From Candidatus Sulfopaludibacter sp. SbA3 (GTDB lineage Bacteria; Acidobacteriota; Terriglobia; Bryobacterales; Bryobacteraceae), in assembly GCA_945893365.1 (NCBI GenBank), contig CAMDED010000080.1, positions 1 to 33,680 of the forward strand: a stretch of 33,680 nucleotides of DNA, given 5' to 3'. Position numbers and translations under genes: made by a program. Below the pieces are notes generated by a model. That model saw nothing but the letters and a program-made list of their open reading frames with translations. It did no database searches and was not told the origin of the DNA. Shown in pieces: positions 26,510 to 33,680 of this stretch (its first letter is position 1; the number at the start of each line of letters is the position of its first letter).

Positions 26510-26521
26510 CACCGATCGGTG
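26510..26521. promoter_or_regulatory. Perfect 12-base palindrome CACCGATCGGTG
   Basis: A perfectly self-complementary dodecamer about 170 bases before ygfZ and 265 bases before the divergent MBL-hydrolase start. It has the shape of a homodimer repressor operator, but no regulator is assigned. Confidence 0.3.
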
Positions 26522-26680
26522 AAACACCCGGCCAAACCCAAGACTTTTGCCTTGCTACGACCGTTTGCCGGAAAAGGTTCCCGCGCACCCCGCCGGTTTC
26601 GCGTCTGCCGGTCGCCGAGATTGATGGCGTCACGGGCGCGGGGCGGCGATCAGACTGGCGATCCGTAGCACGCGCTGCGC

Positions 26681-26686
26681 TAGACT
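26681..26686 (+). promoter_or_regulatory. Candidate -10 box (TAGACT) for ygfZ
   Basis: TAGACT ends 6 bases before ATG 26693 and there is no ribosome-binding site. A leaderless transcript is inferred. Confidence 0.4.
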
Positions 26687-26692
26687 CGGTCT

Positions 26693-27628
26693 ATGAAGGG
26701 TTACGATGCGCTTCGCGGCGGCGCTGCCTGGTTCGACTTGTCTTCGCGGGGGAAGATCTACGCTTCGGGAGAGGATCGCGCACGCCTGCTTCACGCTCTT
26801 TCGACGAATCACGTGCAGCAACTCAATCCGGGGACAGGCTGCTACGCGCTTTTTCTCAATGCGCAGGGCCGTATTCTGGCCGACGCGAATCTGTTCTGTC
26901 TCGACGAGCGTATTCTGATCGACACCGAGCCTGAAGCGCGCGGGCGGCTGTTTCAGCACATCGACCACTACATCATTGCCGACGACGTAACGCTCGAAGA
27001 TGCGTCGGAGACGCTCGCATGCGTCGCGATTGAAGGTCCGGAGGCCGCAGGCGCGATGTCGGCTCTGGGCGCGGCGTCGCCGGACTCGGCCGCCGCTCCC
27101 TACTCCAACGGCATATGGGCCGATCGCCGTCTGGTAGTTCGGGCGTCTTACACAGGCGCGCCTGGTTGGCGCATATTCCTGCCCGCGGATGAGGTTGCGG
27201 ACATCACCCAGGGTCTTGAAGAAGCGGATATCGACGCGGTGCGCACGGTGCGCCTCGAACACGCCAAGCCTCGCTGCGGCGAAGATTTCTCCGAAGCCAC
27301 AATCGCGCAGGAAGCCCAGCAGACGCACGCGCTTCATTTTAGTAAGGGCTGCTATCTGGGTCAGGAGATTGTCGAGCGCGTACGCTCTCGCGGACATCTC
27401 AACAAGCTGCTCGTCAGTCTGGTTGTGGACGCAAAGGCGCCTCCGCAGCCCGGCACGAAGCTCTTAGCCGGTGGCGCGGAAATTGGGGAAGTGACGTCCG
27501 CGTCGTTCTCGCCCGCGCTAGGCAAGGTGGCGGCGCTAGGTTATGTCCGAGCCGCGCACGCCGCGCCAGGGTCCGTTGTCATTTGCGAGGGAAACGAATC
27601 GCGTGTTGGTTTGCTTTGGACGCTGTAA
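26693..27628 (+). CDS. ygfZ: YgfZ/GcvT-like folate-binding protein
   Basis: A 311-residue cytoplasmic protein of the YgfZ family, related to the glycine cleavage T-protein. YgfZ uses tetrahydrofolate and supports assembly or repair of certain iron-sulfur enzymes such as the tRNA methylthiotransferase MiaB. The family signature is present: KGCYLGQEIVERVRSRGHLN with conserved Cys220. The N-terminal folate-binding part reads ALSTNHVQQLNPGTGCYALF and LNAQGRILADANLF. Length is normal. It is convergent with the membrane-protein gene, 18 bases away, and has no sign of belonging to a glycine-cleavage operon. Confidence 0.9.
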   Translation: MKGYDALRGGAAWFDLSSRGKIYASGEDRARLLHALSTNHVQQLNPGTGCYALFLNAQGRILADANLFCLDERILIDTEPEARGRLFQHIDHYIIADDVTLEDASETLACVAIEGPEAAGAMSALGAASPDSAAAPYSNGIWADRRLVVRASYTGAPGWRIFLPADEVADITQGLEEADIDAVRTVRLEHAKPRCGEDFSEATIAQEAQQTHALHFSKGCYLGQEIVERVRSRGHLNKLLVSLVVDAKAPPQPGTKLLAGGAEIGEVTSASFSPALGKVAALGYVRAAHAAPGSVVICEGNESRVGLLWTL

Positions 27629-27639
27629 ACGGCCACCGG

Positions 27640-27656
27640 GCGCCGGCTACCGGCGC
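27640..27656. terminator. Hairpin between the convergent ygfZ and membrane-protein genes
   Basis: A perfect 7-base stem GCGCCGG / CCGGCGC with a CTA loop. The loop contains the stop codon of the minus-strand gene. The place suits a bidirectional terminator, but no T-run follows on either strand, so intrinsic termination would be weak. Confidence 0.35.
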
Positions 27657-28831
27657 AAACGTTTCATCCATGCTCCCCAGCTCAAGCCGGCGTAGGACAC
27701 GGCGATTGCCGCTACCGCCGCTACCGCAACACGAATCGAAAACTGGAGACCGGACGATTCAACGGCGGTGAACACGTAGCGCGCGTAATCCGTTTCCGGG
27801 TTCACGAAGTACGGAATGTAATGCGTCCCGAACACGGCGTTTCGCGCGAGCGGCGACATCAGGAAATAGGCGAACGGCCACTGCACCGCCGCGAAAGAAA
27901 CCAGGAAGAGCGCTCCCATCGCGGCGGCTTTGACCGGCCTCCTCCATTCCCGCATCGCCGGGCGCAGCAGATCGATAGCGAAAGCGGGCGCTATCAGCAG
28001 CAGCGGAAAATCCGGCGGGATCATTTGCTTCACCTGGAAAAATACGGGTCCGAGCTTGGGTTCGGCGGGAAATAACGGCAGAATCCAGATGAACGACAGG
28101 AGCAGCAGAGTGTACATCGCCGCCACAATTGTGCAGGCCCAGCGCTTGCTCGAAACCACGGAGACAGCCGCCATCCAGAGGGGCGCGCCGAGCGAAACCA
28201 ACAGGTAGAACCGGCCGCTGTGCATGTAGTTCCGAATGGTGAACTCCTGCACCGCGCCCACCGAGATCGCGGTGAGAAACACAAAAAGATAGAGGAGCAT
28301 CCAGTGCAGCTTTTCCGCCGATTCACCCACGGCACGGTTCATCAGGCTGAGAACCAGCATCAGCGCGCCGATGCGGATGCCGATCATGCCAAGCGTGAGG
28401 AGCATGTGCGGAGGGCTCAGCACTTTGACGTCGAGGCCGTAGGCGTTGTGCCACCAGTCGTCGAAGGGCGCGGAGGTGAGCATCGCGATTCCGCCCCAGG
28501 CGCAGACGAAAGCGCCGAGCGGGCCGCGGAATCCCCAGATCTTCACCGCCGACGATCGTAGCGGAGAGTTACCGTCGAACGTCGCCGAAAGAATCAGGTA
28601 GCCGCACGCGATCCCAGCCAGGATTCCGGAGAGGTAAATCACCACGTGAGCCGGAGTCCAGAAAGAATCCCGGCCAATGCTCTTGTGCCACGAAATATCC
28701 CAAAGGACGCCCACCGAGCTGCACGTGACCGCGGCGAGACAACACCACACATACCAGTGGACCGCCGCCGCTTCGCGCGCGCGCGGCAGACCCCGCACTT
28801 CGGGGCGAGGGACGGCAAAACCTTGCGCCAT
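27647..28831 (-). CDS. Polytopic membrane protein, unknown function
   Basis: A 394-residue integral membrane protein with about 9-10 hydrophobic segments, for example VWCCLAAVTCSSVGVLWDI, AHVVIYLSGILAGIACGYLI, LHWMLLYLFVFLTAISVGA and RVAVAAVAAIAVSYAGLSWG. Near the N-terminus it carries a His/Asp/Trp-rich motif (WDISWHKSIGRDSFWTPAH), and later DDWWHNAYG and SPPHMLL. These are the kind of conserved polar residues seen where membrane enzymes bind metal or haem, but no family is recognised. The ATG at 28831 lacks a Shine-Dalgarno site and has TAGAAT 6 bases upstream. It is convergent with ygfZ. Confidence 0.8.
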   Translation of the reverse strand: MAQGFAVPRPEVRGLPRAREAAAVHWYVWCCLAAVTCSSVGVLWDISWHKSIGRDSFWTPAHVVIYLSGILAGIACGYLILSATFDGNSPLRSSAVKIWGFRGPLGAFVCAWGGIAMLTSAPFDDWWHNAYGLDVKVLSPPHMLLTLGMIGIRIGALMLVLSLMNRAVGESAEKLHWMLLYLFVFLTAISVGAVQEFTIRNYMHSGRFYLLVSLGAPLWMAAVSVVSSKRWACTIVAAMYTLLLLSFIWILPLFPAEPKLGPVFFQVKQMIPPDFPLLLIAPAFAIDLLRPAMREWRRPVKAAAMGALFLVSFAAVQWPFAYFLMSPLARNAVFGTHYIPYFVNPETDYARYVFTAVESSGLQFSIRVAVAAVAAIAVSYAGLSWGAWMKRLRR

Positions 28832-28837
28832 TTCCCG

Positions 28838-28843
28838 ATTCTA
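28838..28843 (-). promoter_or_regulatory. Candidate -10 box (TAGAAT) for the membrane-protein gene
   Basis: On the minus strand the sequence reads TATAGAATCGGGAAATG: the box ends 6 bases before the start codon and there is no ribosome site. A leaderless transcript is inferred. Confidence 0.45.
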
Positions 28844-28974
28844 TACCGTTTCTCGCGTTCCTCGACAGGCTCGATACCGTTTCGAGTGCGCGACATGGAA
28901 GTGAGGAATCGGAAGTTTTCTTTTTTTGTGCCGGTTTTCTTGAAGTATACGAAACTCTAAGACAAGGAGGCACT

Positions 28975-29280
28975 ATGCCTGACCCGATCTTGCCCATGGT
29001 CAACCACAGATCCGCGTTACTCCACCGCATTTCTGAACTCGGCGACTTCCAACCCGGCTCCATTGCTAATGCTTCCCGGCGCCGCGGAAAACCTGGGCGC
29101 CATTGCGCCAAGCCCAACGACCCCGGATACGGCCTCCATTCGCAACTCACCCGGAAGATCGACGGCAGGACCGCTACACAAAACCTGCCTTCTCCTTGGT
29201 CGACGTCAATCGGAAGATCTGCCGATTGCGGCCCATCGAACAGACCAGTCGACGGCCCAGGAAAAAAAACGGCTCAAGCC
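28975..29280 (+). pseudogene. DUF6788-like transposon-associated ORF, frameshifted
   Basis: Starts well, with AAGGAGG before ATG 28975 and MPDPILPMVNHRSALLHRIS, LGDFQPGSI, CAKPNDPGYG and LTRKIDGRTATQNLPSP. This resembles the small DUF6788-type proteins often found directly upstream of transposase genes in Acidobacteria. At about 29195 the sense reading moves to another frame (VNRKICRLRPIEQTSRRPRK), so a frameshift has broken the gene. Its function, when intact, is not known. The family name rests on memory of homologues. Confidence 0.5.
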
Positions 29281-29398
29281 GTCCTCCAGGAAGTTGCCCG
29301 CGAAGTAGACCGGCTGAGCGTCATCTTTCAGGACCGCCGCAAAGCCGGTCGCTTTGGACCTGGAATCCGTCGAAACCTCCATCCGCTCCCGGTCTGTG
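29275..29398 (+). pseudogene. Truncated transposase N-terminus
   Basis: Two short in-sense pieces in different frames (VAREVDRLSVIFQDRRKAG, then LDLESVETSIRSR) resemble the start of the transposase that usually follows a DUF6788-type ORF, possibly of the ISKra4 type. Similarity stops near 29398, so the rest of the element is deleted. The family assignment is tentative. Confidence 0.35.
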
Positions 29399-29665
29399 AA
29401 TGAAAGAACTACCGACCGGCGTCTGCCGCGGCTTGCAGCTTCGGCTCCCGCCGTATCGGCTTCCTCTTTGGCTTTCGCCTCGGCGGCGGCCTCCCGCTCG
29501 GCTTGGGCTCGCGCATCGGCCGCCTCGCTTCTCGGGCGGCTGTTTCCGCTTCGGTGCTTCTTTCGCTAAATCCGCCGATCCGAAACTGCGACTTTCGCCG
29601 ATCTCGCCGCCCTTTACCCCGGGCTCGGGAAGAATTGACGTCCGCCCAGCCACTATGATGTTGTA
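29399..29665. other. Gene-free stretch before msrA
   Basis: About 270 bases, with Ala/Arg/Pro-rich open frames on both strands that look like composition artefacts. No similarity, promoter or repeat was recognised. It probably includes the scar of the deleted transposon. Confidence 0.4.
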
Positions 29666-29676
29666 AAGGAGTCATG

Positions 29677-30357
29677 ATGCCACGAAACACCCGTCTCGCA
29701 ACGCTCGCCCTCGGCTTGGCCGGATGCGTCTTCGGACTATTCCTCGCCGCGCTTTCCACCACCGCCCATGCTGCGTCTCTTCCCGATCCCGCAATCGACG
29801 TCGCCGCGTCCGGTAAGGGCAGGCAGACCGCCGTATTCGCTGGAGGGTGTTTTTGGTGTACCGAAGCCGTCTTCGAACAACTGGCGGGCGTCCACAGCGT
29901 CGTCTCCGGATACTCGGGCGGGGACAAGCGCGATGCGTTGTATCCACAGGTGAGCGCCGGCGTCACCAACCACGCGGAATCCATCCAGATCAACTTCGAC
30001 CCTGGAAAAATCACCTACGGTCAACTGCTCAAGGTCTTCTTCGGCGCGGCCCACGACCCCACCACGCTGAATTATCAGGGCCCGGACCATGGCCGCCAGT
30101 ACCGCTCGGCTATCTTCTATTCGGACGACGAACAAAAGCGCGTCGCCGACGCCTACATCAAGCAGCTTGACGAAGCGAAGGTCTTCCACCATCGCATCGT
30201 CACGGAAGTCAAAGAGCTGAAGGCCTTTTACGCGGCTGAGGAGTACCACCAGGATTTCGTCGTCAGAAATCCCTCACATGGCTACGTTGTCGTGAACGCG
30301 CTTCCGAAGATCGCGAAAGTAAAGAAAGAGTTTCCCGCGCTTGTAAAGAAGAAGTAA
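29677..30357 (+). CDS. msrA: Peptide methionine sulfoxide reductase MsrA, exported form
   Basis: A 226-residue reductase of methionine-S-sulfoxide. The catalytic motif GGCFWCTEAVFEQ contains Cys58 as the nucleophile. Other family blocks are GVHSVVSGYSGG, YPQVSAGVTNHAESIQI, FFGAAHDPTTLNYQGPDHG, QYRSAIFY and EEYHQDF. About 40 extra N-terminal residues form a signal peptide (RLATLALGLAGCVFGLFLAA), so it probably repairs oxidised proteins in the periplasm; LAGC could also be read as a lipobox. AAGGAG lies 5 bases before ATG 29677 and 2 before the ATG at 29674, so the second is preferred. It sits between two decayed transposon remnants. Confidence 0.93.
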   Translation: MPRNTRLATLALGLAGCVFGLFLAALSTTAHAASLPDPAIDVAASGKGRQTAVFAGGCFWCTEAVFEQLAGVHSVVSGYSGGDKRDALYPQVSAGVTNHAESIQINFDPGKITYGQLLKVFFGAAHDPTTLNYQGPDHGRQYRSAIFYSDDEQKRVADAYIKQLDEAKVFHHRIVTEVKELKAFYAAEEYHQDFVVRNPSHGYVVVNALPKIAKVKKEFPALVKKK

Positions 30358-30614
30358 CACTCCCCGATCCGTCGATAAGGAGCTCCGGAATTATTGGGCG
30401 GTTGACTGACGGCCGCGCGGGGCCCGTAGATCGCGGTTGGGGAGAGCGATGCCCACCGAACGGGTGTACATTCTTTCGCACCGGCGAGGTAAATGGGCAG
30501 GTAGGATGACTTGGATCCGGCGTGAAAACGCGGTTTCAGGGCTGAAGGGGCTTCATTCTGGCGGCCCTGGCGAGTTTCGTTTCTGCGAGACTTTCTATCA
30601 TCGGTGAAGGTCGG

Positions 30615-31880
30615 AGACTGAGCACCGGGATTTTGTGGGCGCGTCAGTTCGCCGGGAATGAGAAACAGCCTATAGCGCAGCTTCTGCAATGTGAGGTTTT
30701 GCCAGGATTCATCCAAACAGTGGCGCTGAAACGCAGTCACCAGATTGTACGCGAGCGCGCACGATCTCCAGGTAGAGCGCGTTGGCGGCGAACGACGCGG
30801 TGGGAATCTTGCGCAGCGCAAAGTCTTCGCGCAGTTCGCAAATCCGCGGTTCCATTCCGCACGTCAGTCATAAGAAATGCCAGATCCCGGCCGAAATGAG
30901 CGGCAAGTTGGTGACGCAGGCACGATAGATGTAGCGGCCCATGGAAAACAGGGTGGTCTCGGCTTCCTGTTGCTGAATGAATCTTCGCGCCACCACGAAC
31001 GACGGGCCTGCGGCCAACCATGTCGGCGGTGCTCGAACTCGGCCATCTCCCACTTGCGATTCACGGGTTCATACAAGATGCCGGGCAGCAGTCTCTTAAA
31101 CGCTGGGGTCAAACGAGCGACGACTGCATATTGTGCGCGCTGGGCTTCCAGGGCGACGAACACGGGATTGAAGCCGAAGCCGGCGTCGGCGCGGACACGC
31201 AACTCGCGAATCTCGGGTGGAACATTGGCGAAGCTGGTGTCCAACACTTCAATGCTGCCCTCCCAGGTTCCAGCATTTCCGGGACGGAGTTCGGCATCCC
31301 AAAGGAAGGATGAATTGGCTTCCATACAGAGCAGGGGGGTCGTAGGACTTCTTGCCGCGATAGCGGGGATTGTAACCGACGGCGGCATCCTCCTGGTTCC
31401 CGAATACCGTAACGACGGTTGCTGTCCAAATCGAAAATCAATCGGGAGCGCTGAGAGGGCAAGTGGATGAACCTTTGCAGCAGTCGGTCGTTGACGCGGT
31501 GCATCTGTTACCGGAAGGCGTCAGGTGCGTGGCGCAAAAAGCGGCGCAAAGTCTGAGGATCGGGAAAGCTCGGCAGGCCCGTGAGGAATTGGAAGGTGCA
31601 GTTGGAACGCAAGAACGACGCGGTTTCCAAGCGATCTAACCCCAGGACGATGGGGTACATCAGAGCCAATACCATTTGGGATAAGTGATACCGGCTGTTG
31701 CGTCTGGCGTAGGTCAGATGCGTGGCCGGGAAATGGCGGAGATGCAGCGCTCGCGGAAATTCATGGAAAGAGTAAACACCAAGCCTGTCAACACAGCGCT
31801 TGGCAGCCTCTCGGGAGGCCGGAATGCGCCGAATCCAAGGATGAAGGAGTGAACAAGTCCACCGGACCGTCACCCACCGA
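30615..31880 (-). pseudogene. IS1380-family transposase, heavily decayed
   Basis: Consecutive pieces of one DDE transposase are spread over three frames. The first part (RNSRYHLSQMVLALMYPIVL, PSFPDPQTLRRFLRHAPDAF) ends at an in-frame TAA (31508-31510). It resumes at once (VNDRLLQRFIHLPSQRSRLI) and shifts frame near 31435 (YNPRYRGKKSYDP, SFLWDAELRPGNAG). It shifts again near 31000 (VARRFIQQQEAETTLFSMGR), and again after WHF near 30870. The last part reads YNLVTAFQRHCLDESWQNL and LRYRLFLIPGELTRPQN. At least three frameshifts and one stop make it inactive. Terminal inverted repeats were not identified. Confidence 0.85.
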
Positions 31881-31974
31881 GGCACCCTGCTGTTTGAGGT
31901 CGACCCCGAGCCGCTGCCGGAAACCCTGCCGGAGCTGAGTGCGATCCTTTCGGACTTGGCCGGGGGCGAGCTTC

Positions 31975-32844
31975 TTAAGATCCGGCGCGGGCGCGGAAGT
32001 ACAACTCGATCGCCTCTTCCACCGCCGGCATAGGCTTCAGACCCATGCTCTCCATTTTCCCGTTCGAGAGCGCCGAATACGGCGGCCGCCGGGCCGGCGT
32101 GCGGTATTCCCGCGCTGTGGTCGCCCGTAGCTCCGGTTTGAGGTTTCTTTCCCGAAAGATCGCGGCCGCGAACTGGAACCAGGAGATTGGCGTCCCGCCA
32201 CCCACATGAAAGACGCCGCTCAGCTTTCGATCGATCAAGTCGGCGGTCCGCGCCGCCAGAAGCGGGGCATAGGTGGGAGACGCCACGTGATCGTCCACCA
32301 CGCGAATCGGCTGGCCGTTCGCCGCAAGTCGCAGCATCATCTCGACAAAATTTCCGCGCCGCGTGACCGCCCCGCCGGGTCCGTAGACTCCGGATGTGCG
32401 AATCAGCAGCGGATCTTCCAGATACGCTCGCGCGTACAATTCCCCCGCATACTTTGAAACCGCGTAGGCTCCAAGCGGATGCGGCGCGTCGTCCTCGGTG
32501 TAGGGCCTTCCCGCCGCCCCGTCGAACACATAATCCGTGGAAAAGTGAACCAGCCGCGCGTCGATCTGCCTGCATGCCAGAGCGAGATTGCGAACGCCCA
32601 GCGCATTGACGGCGACCGCGGCTTGCGGCTCCGTTTCCGCCACGTCCACCTGGTTGTACGCGGCTGCGTTGATCACGACCGACGGGTCGATTTCGGCCAG
32701 CGAGCGCTCAATGAGCTCGCGGTCCGTTATATCGATTCGGGAGCGCTCAAAACCGGCCACAAAATATCCGCGGGACGCCAATTCGCGGCACAATTCCACG
32801 CCTAGCTGGCCGGCACTTCCGAAAATCGCAACTTTCTGGGACAT
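31975..32844 (-). CDS. rfbD: dTDP-4-dehydrorhamnose reductase
   Basis: A 289-residue short-chain dehydrogenase of the RmlD/RfbD family, which makes dTDP-L-rhamnose for surface polysaccharides. The Rossmann motif IFGSAGQLGVEL is at the N-terminus. VINAAAYNQVDVAE, HFSTDYVFDGAAG and the catalytic YAVSKYAGE follow, then RTSGVYGPGG and GVFHVGGG. The other rhamnose genes (rmlA, rmlB, rmlC) are not in the window, so this copy stands alone. It lies just downstream of the PilZ gene on the same strand, with a 57-base gap, and its 3' end abuts the IS1380 remnant. Only a weak ribosome site is visible. Confidence 0.93.
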   Translation of the reverse strand: MSQKVAIFGSAGQLGVELCRELASRGYFVAGFERSRIDITDRELIERSLAEIDPSVVINAAAYNQVDVAETEPQAAVAVNALGVRNLALACRQIDARLVHFSTDYVFDGAAGRPYTEDDAPHPLGAYAVSKYAGELYARAYLEDPLLIRTSGVYGPGGAVTRRGNFVEMMLRLAANGQPIRVVDDHVASPTYAPLLAARTADLIDRKLSGVFHVGGGTPISWFQFAAAIFRERNLKPELRATTAREYRTPARRPPYSALSNGKMESMGLKPMPAVEEAIELYFRARAGS

Positions 32845-32901
32845 GAGGACTTCGTTTGAGCATAGCGCGGCAGCCGTCCGTGTGTCCCGTTCGTTTCGGC
32901 A

Positions 32902-33258
32902 CTACCTGCGCAATATCCCTGCCATTGCAGGGTTGGGCCGCGTCTCGGCGTCCTCGCCTCTGAGGCGTTCCGCCAACGCCGCCAACTCATCCACATGGTA
33001 GAGGGCGTGCTTTAGCTGAAGGCCGACGAAGTATTCTTCGCCTAACTTCTTGCAGAAGGTAACCTCGCCGAGCACCATCGTCTGGTCCCATTCGACCTTG
33101 ACCAACGTTCCGGGGGCAATCTCCTCAGCGAGCAGTAACCCCGCTCCACCGCCGGAGGAGTTGTCGAGCTTTCCGGGGCGTCCGCCTCCCGACACTCCGA
33201 TCGTGGTGACCTTGACTTGTCGATCTGCCTTGATTCTTGGTTCTTTTCGCTGATCCAT
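32902..33258 (-). CDS. PilZ-domain protein
   Basis: A 118-residue single-domain protein. It has the c-di-GMP-binding pattern of PilZ: RKEPR at residues 4-8 (RxxxR-like) and DNSSGGGAGLLL at about 32 (D/NxSxxG), followed by strands TLVKVEWDQTMVLGEVTFC and YFVGLQLKHALY. It may act as a c-di-GMP effector; the N-terminal motif is compact, so binding is probable rather than certain. It is followed on the same strand by rfbD, which could link c-di-GMP to polysaccharide synthesis, but this is inference. The start ATG lacks a clear ribosome site. Confidence 0.8.
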   Translation of the reverse strand: MDQRKEPRIKADRQVKVTTIGVSGGGRPGKLDNSSGGGAGLLLAEEIAPGTLVKVEWDQTMVLGEVTFCKKLGEEYFVGLQLKHALYHVDELAALAERLRGEDAETRPNPAMAGILRR

Positions 33259-33357
33259 GTCAATCTATTCGGCACATACCCGGTAAGTCTTTAGGAAGAA
33301 AGCGCGCCCGGACTAGGGTCCCTACCCAAGAGATTGTAATGTAAATGAGTCAAGATT

Positions 33358-33680
33358 TCAGGCGACGAGTTTTTCCTCCTCGCAGCAGCGGTCAATCTCA
33401 GCCTGGAGACGATCAAAGGCGGCCCGGAGAGGGGAGGCTCCGGGTGGACCGGCAGGCATGATCTGAGCGAGTTTTGGACGCAACAGGCGGGCGTAGGTTC
33501 GCGAGAAGAAGAGGGCAATGCGGAGGCCTGCCGGGGTGACATCATAGCGGTGACTCTTCGGGATGCGCCCGATAAGGCCGTGCAGACGGAGGCGACGCAG
33601 GTCATAGGTCATTCGGCCCGCGGGGTAATGGGCTGGGTCGAGGCCCAGCAGTTGAGCCGGCAAGGCTCGCATTTCCCGAT
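33358..33680 (-). CDS. Winged-helix-like protein of unknown function, C-terminal part
   Basis: The open frame continues past the window edge; the internal ATG at 33672 is probably not the start because the codons before it (R-E) read on in frame. Visible are about 107 residues. RMTYDLRRLRLHGLIGRIPK followed by HRYDVTPAGLRIALFFSRTY has the helix-helix-wing layout of a winged helix. The C-terminal helix is acidic and charged (RLQAEIDRCCEEEKL). Similar proteins occur in several Acidobacteria to my recollection, but no function is known. Confidence 0.6.
   Translation of the reverse strand, partial: REMRALPAQLLGLDPAHYPAGRMTYDLRRLRLHGLIGRIPKSHRYDVTPAGLRIALFFSRTYARLLRPKLAQIMPAGPPGASPLRAAFDRLQAEIDRCCEEEKLVA

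Noticed and set aside
26477-26668. 63-codon plus-strand frame before ygfZ
   Set aside because: It has no ribosome site, an Arg/Pro-rich composition and no similarity.
29409-30014. 201-codon minus-strand frame across msrA
   Set aside because: It is opposite the clear msrA coding sequence; the basic tail is a composition effect.

Overview
The window looks like a chromosomal segment of a GC-rich acidobacterium, probably of the Solibacter/Bryobacter type. The best support is a secreted VWA protein of the kind known as the acidobacterial VWFA-related family, together with a PEP-CTERM protein, a secreted S10 peptidase, a CehA/McbA-like metallohydrolase and very large hybrid kinases. The taxonomic call is inference; no rRNA or tRNA gene was recognised.

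Layout. (1) 1-750: the 3' end of a group II intron (maturase tail, domains V and VI), then a fragment of a surface-repeat protein. (2) 759-10244: mostly exported proteins and enzymes. These are a PEP-CTERM protein, gamma-glutamyltransferase, a zinc-ribbon protein, a 750-base gene-free stretch, acylphosphatase, an outer-membrane barrel, a CehA/McbA-like hydrolase, a GNAT acetyltransferase, an S10 carboxypeptidase and a VWA protein. (3) 10285-25494: a signalling block holding a stand-alone CheB, a PAS-sigma54 activator, a 2883-residue hybrid kinase and a CheB-CheR-PAS fusion. (4) 25612-28831: an MBL-fold hydrolase, a 450-base gap with strong inverted repeats, YgfZ and an unrecognised polytopic membrane protein. 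(5) 28975-33680: an accessory stretch with decayed transposon genes (DUF6788-like and IS1380-like) around msrA, then rmlD, a PilZ protein and a partial winged-helix-like protein.

The most striking object is the kinase at 13614-22265. It holds fifteen consecutive 92-residue HAMP-pair units, each exactly 276 bases with no indel, in the style of fungal Nik1 (group III) kinases. GAF, HisKA and HATPase domains follow, then two successive copies of a receiver / pseudo-receiver / receiver cassette. It has no visible membrane segment. With the divergent sigma54 activator and the CheB and CheB-CheR proteins it may form a cytoplasmic signalling module; no CheA, CheW or chemoreceptor is present in the window.

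Two start-site patterns recur. Two genes appear to start at CTG (acylphosphatase and the GNAT protein). Six genes without a Shine-Dalgarno sequence have a TANNNT hexamer 6-10 bases before ATG, which suggests leaderless transcripts.
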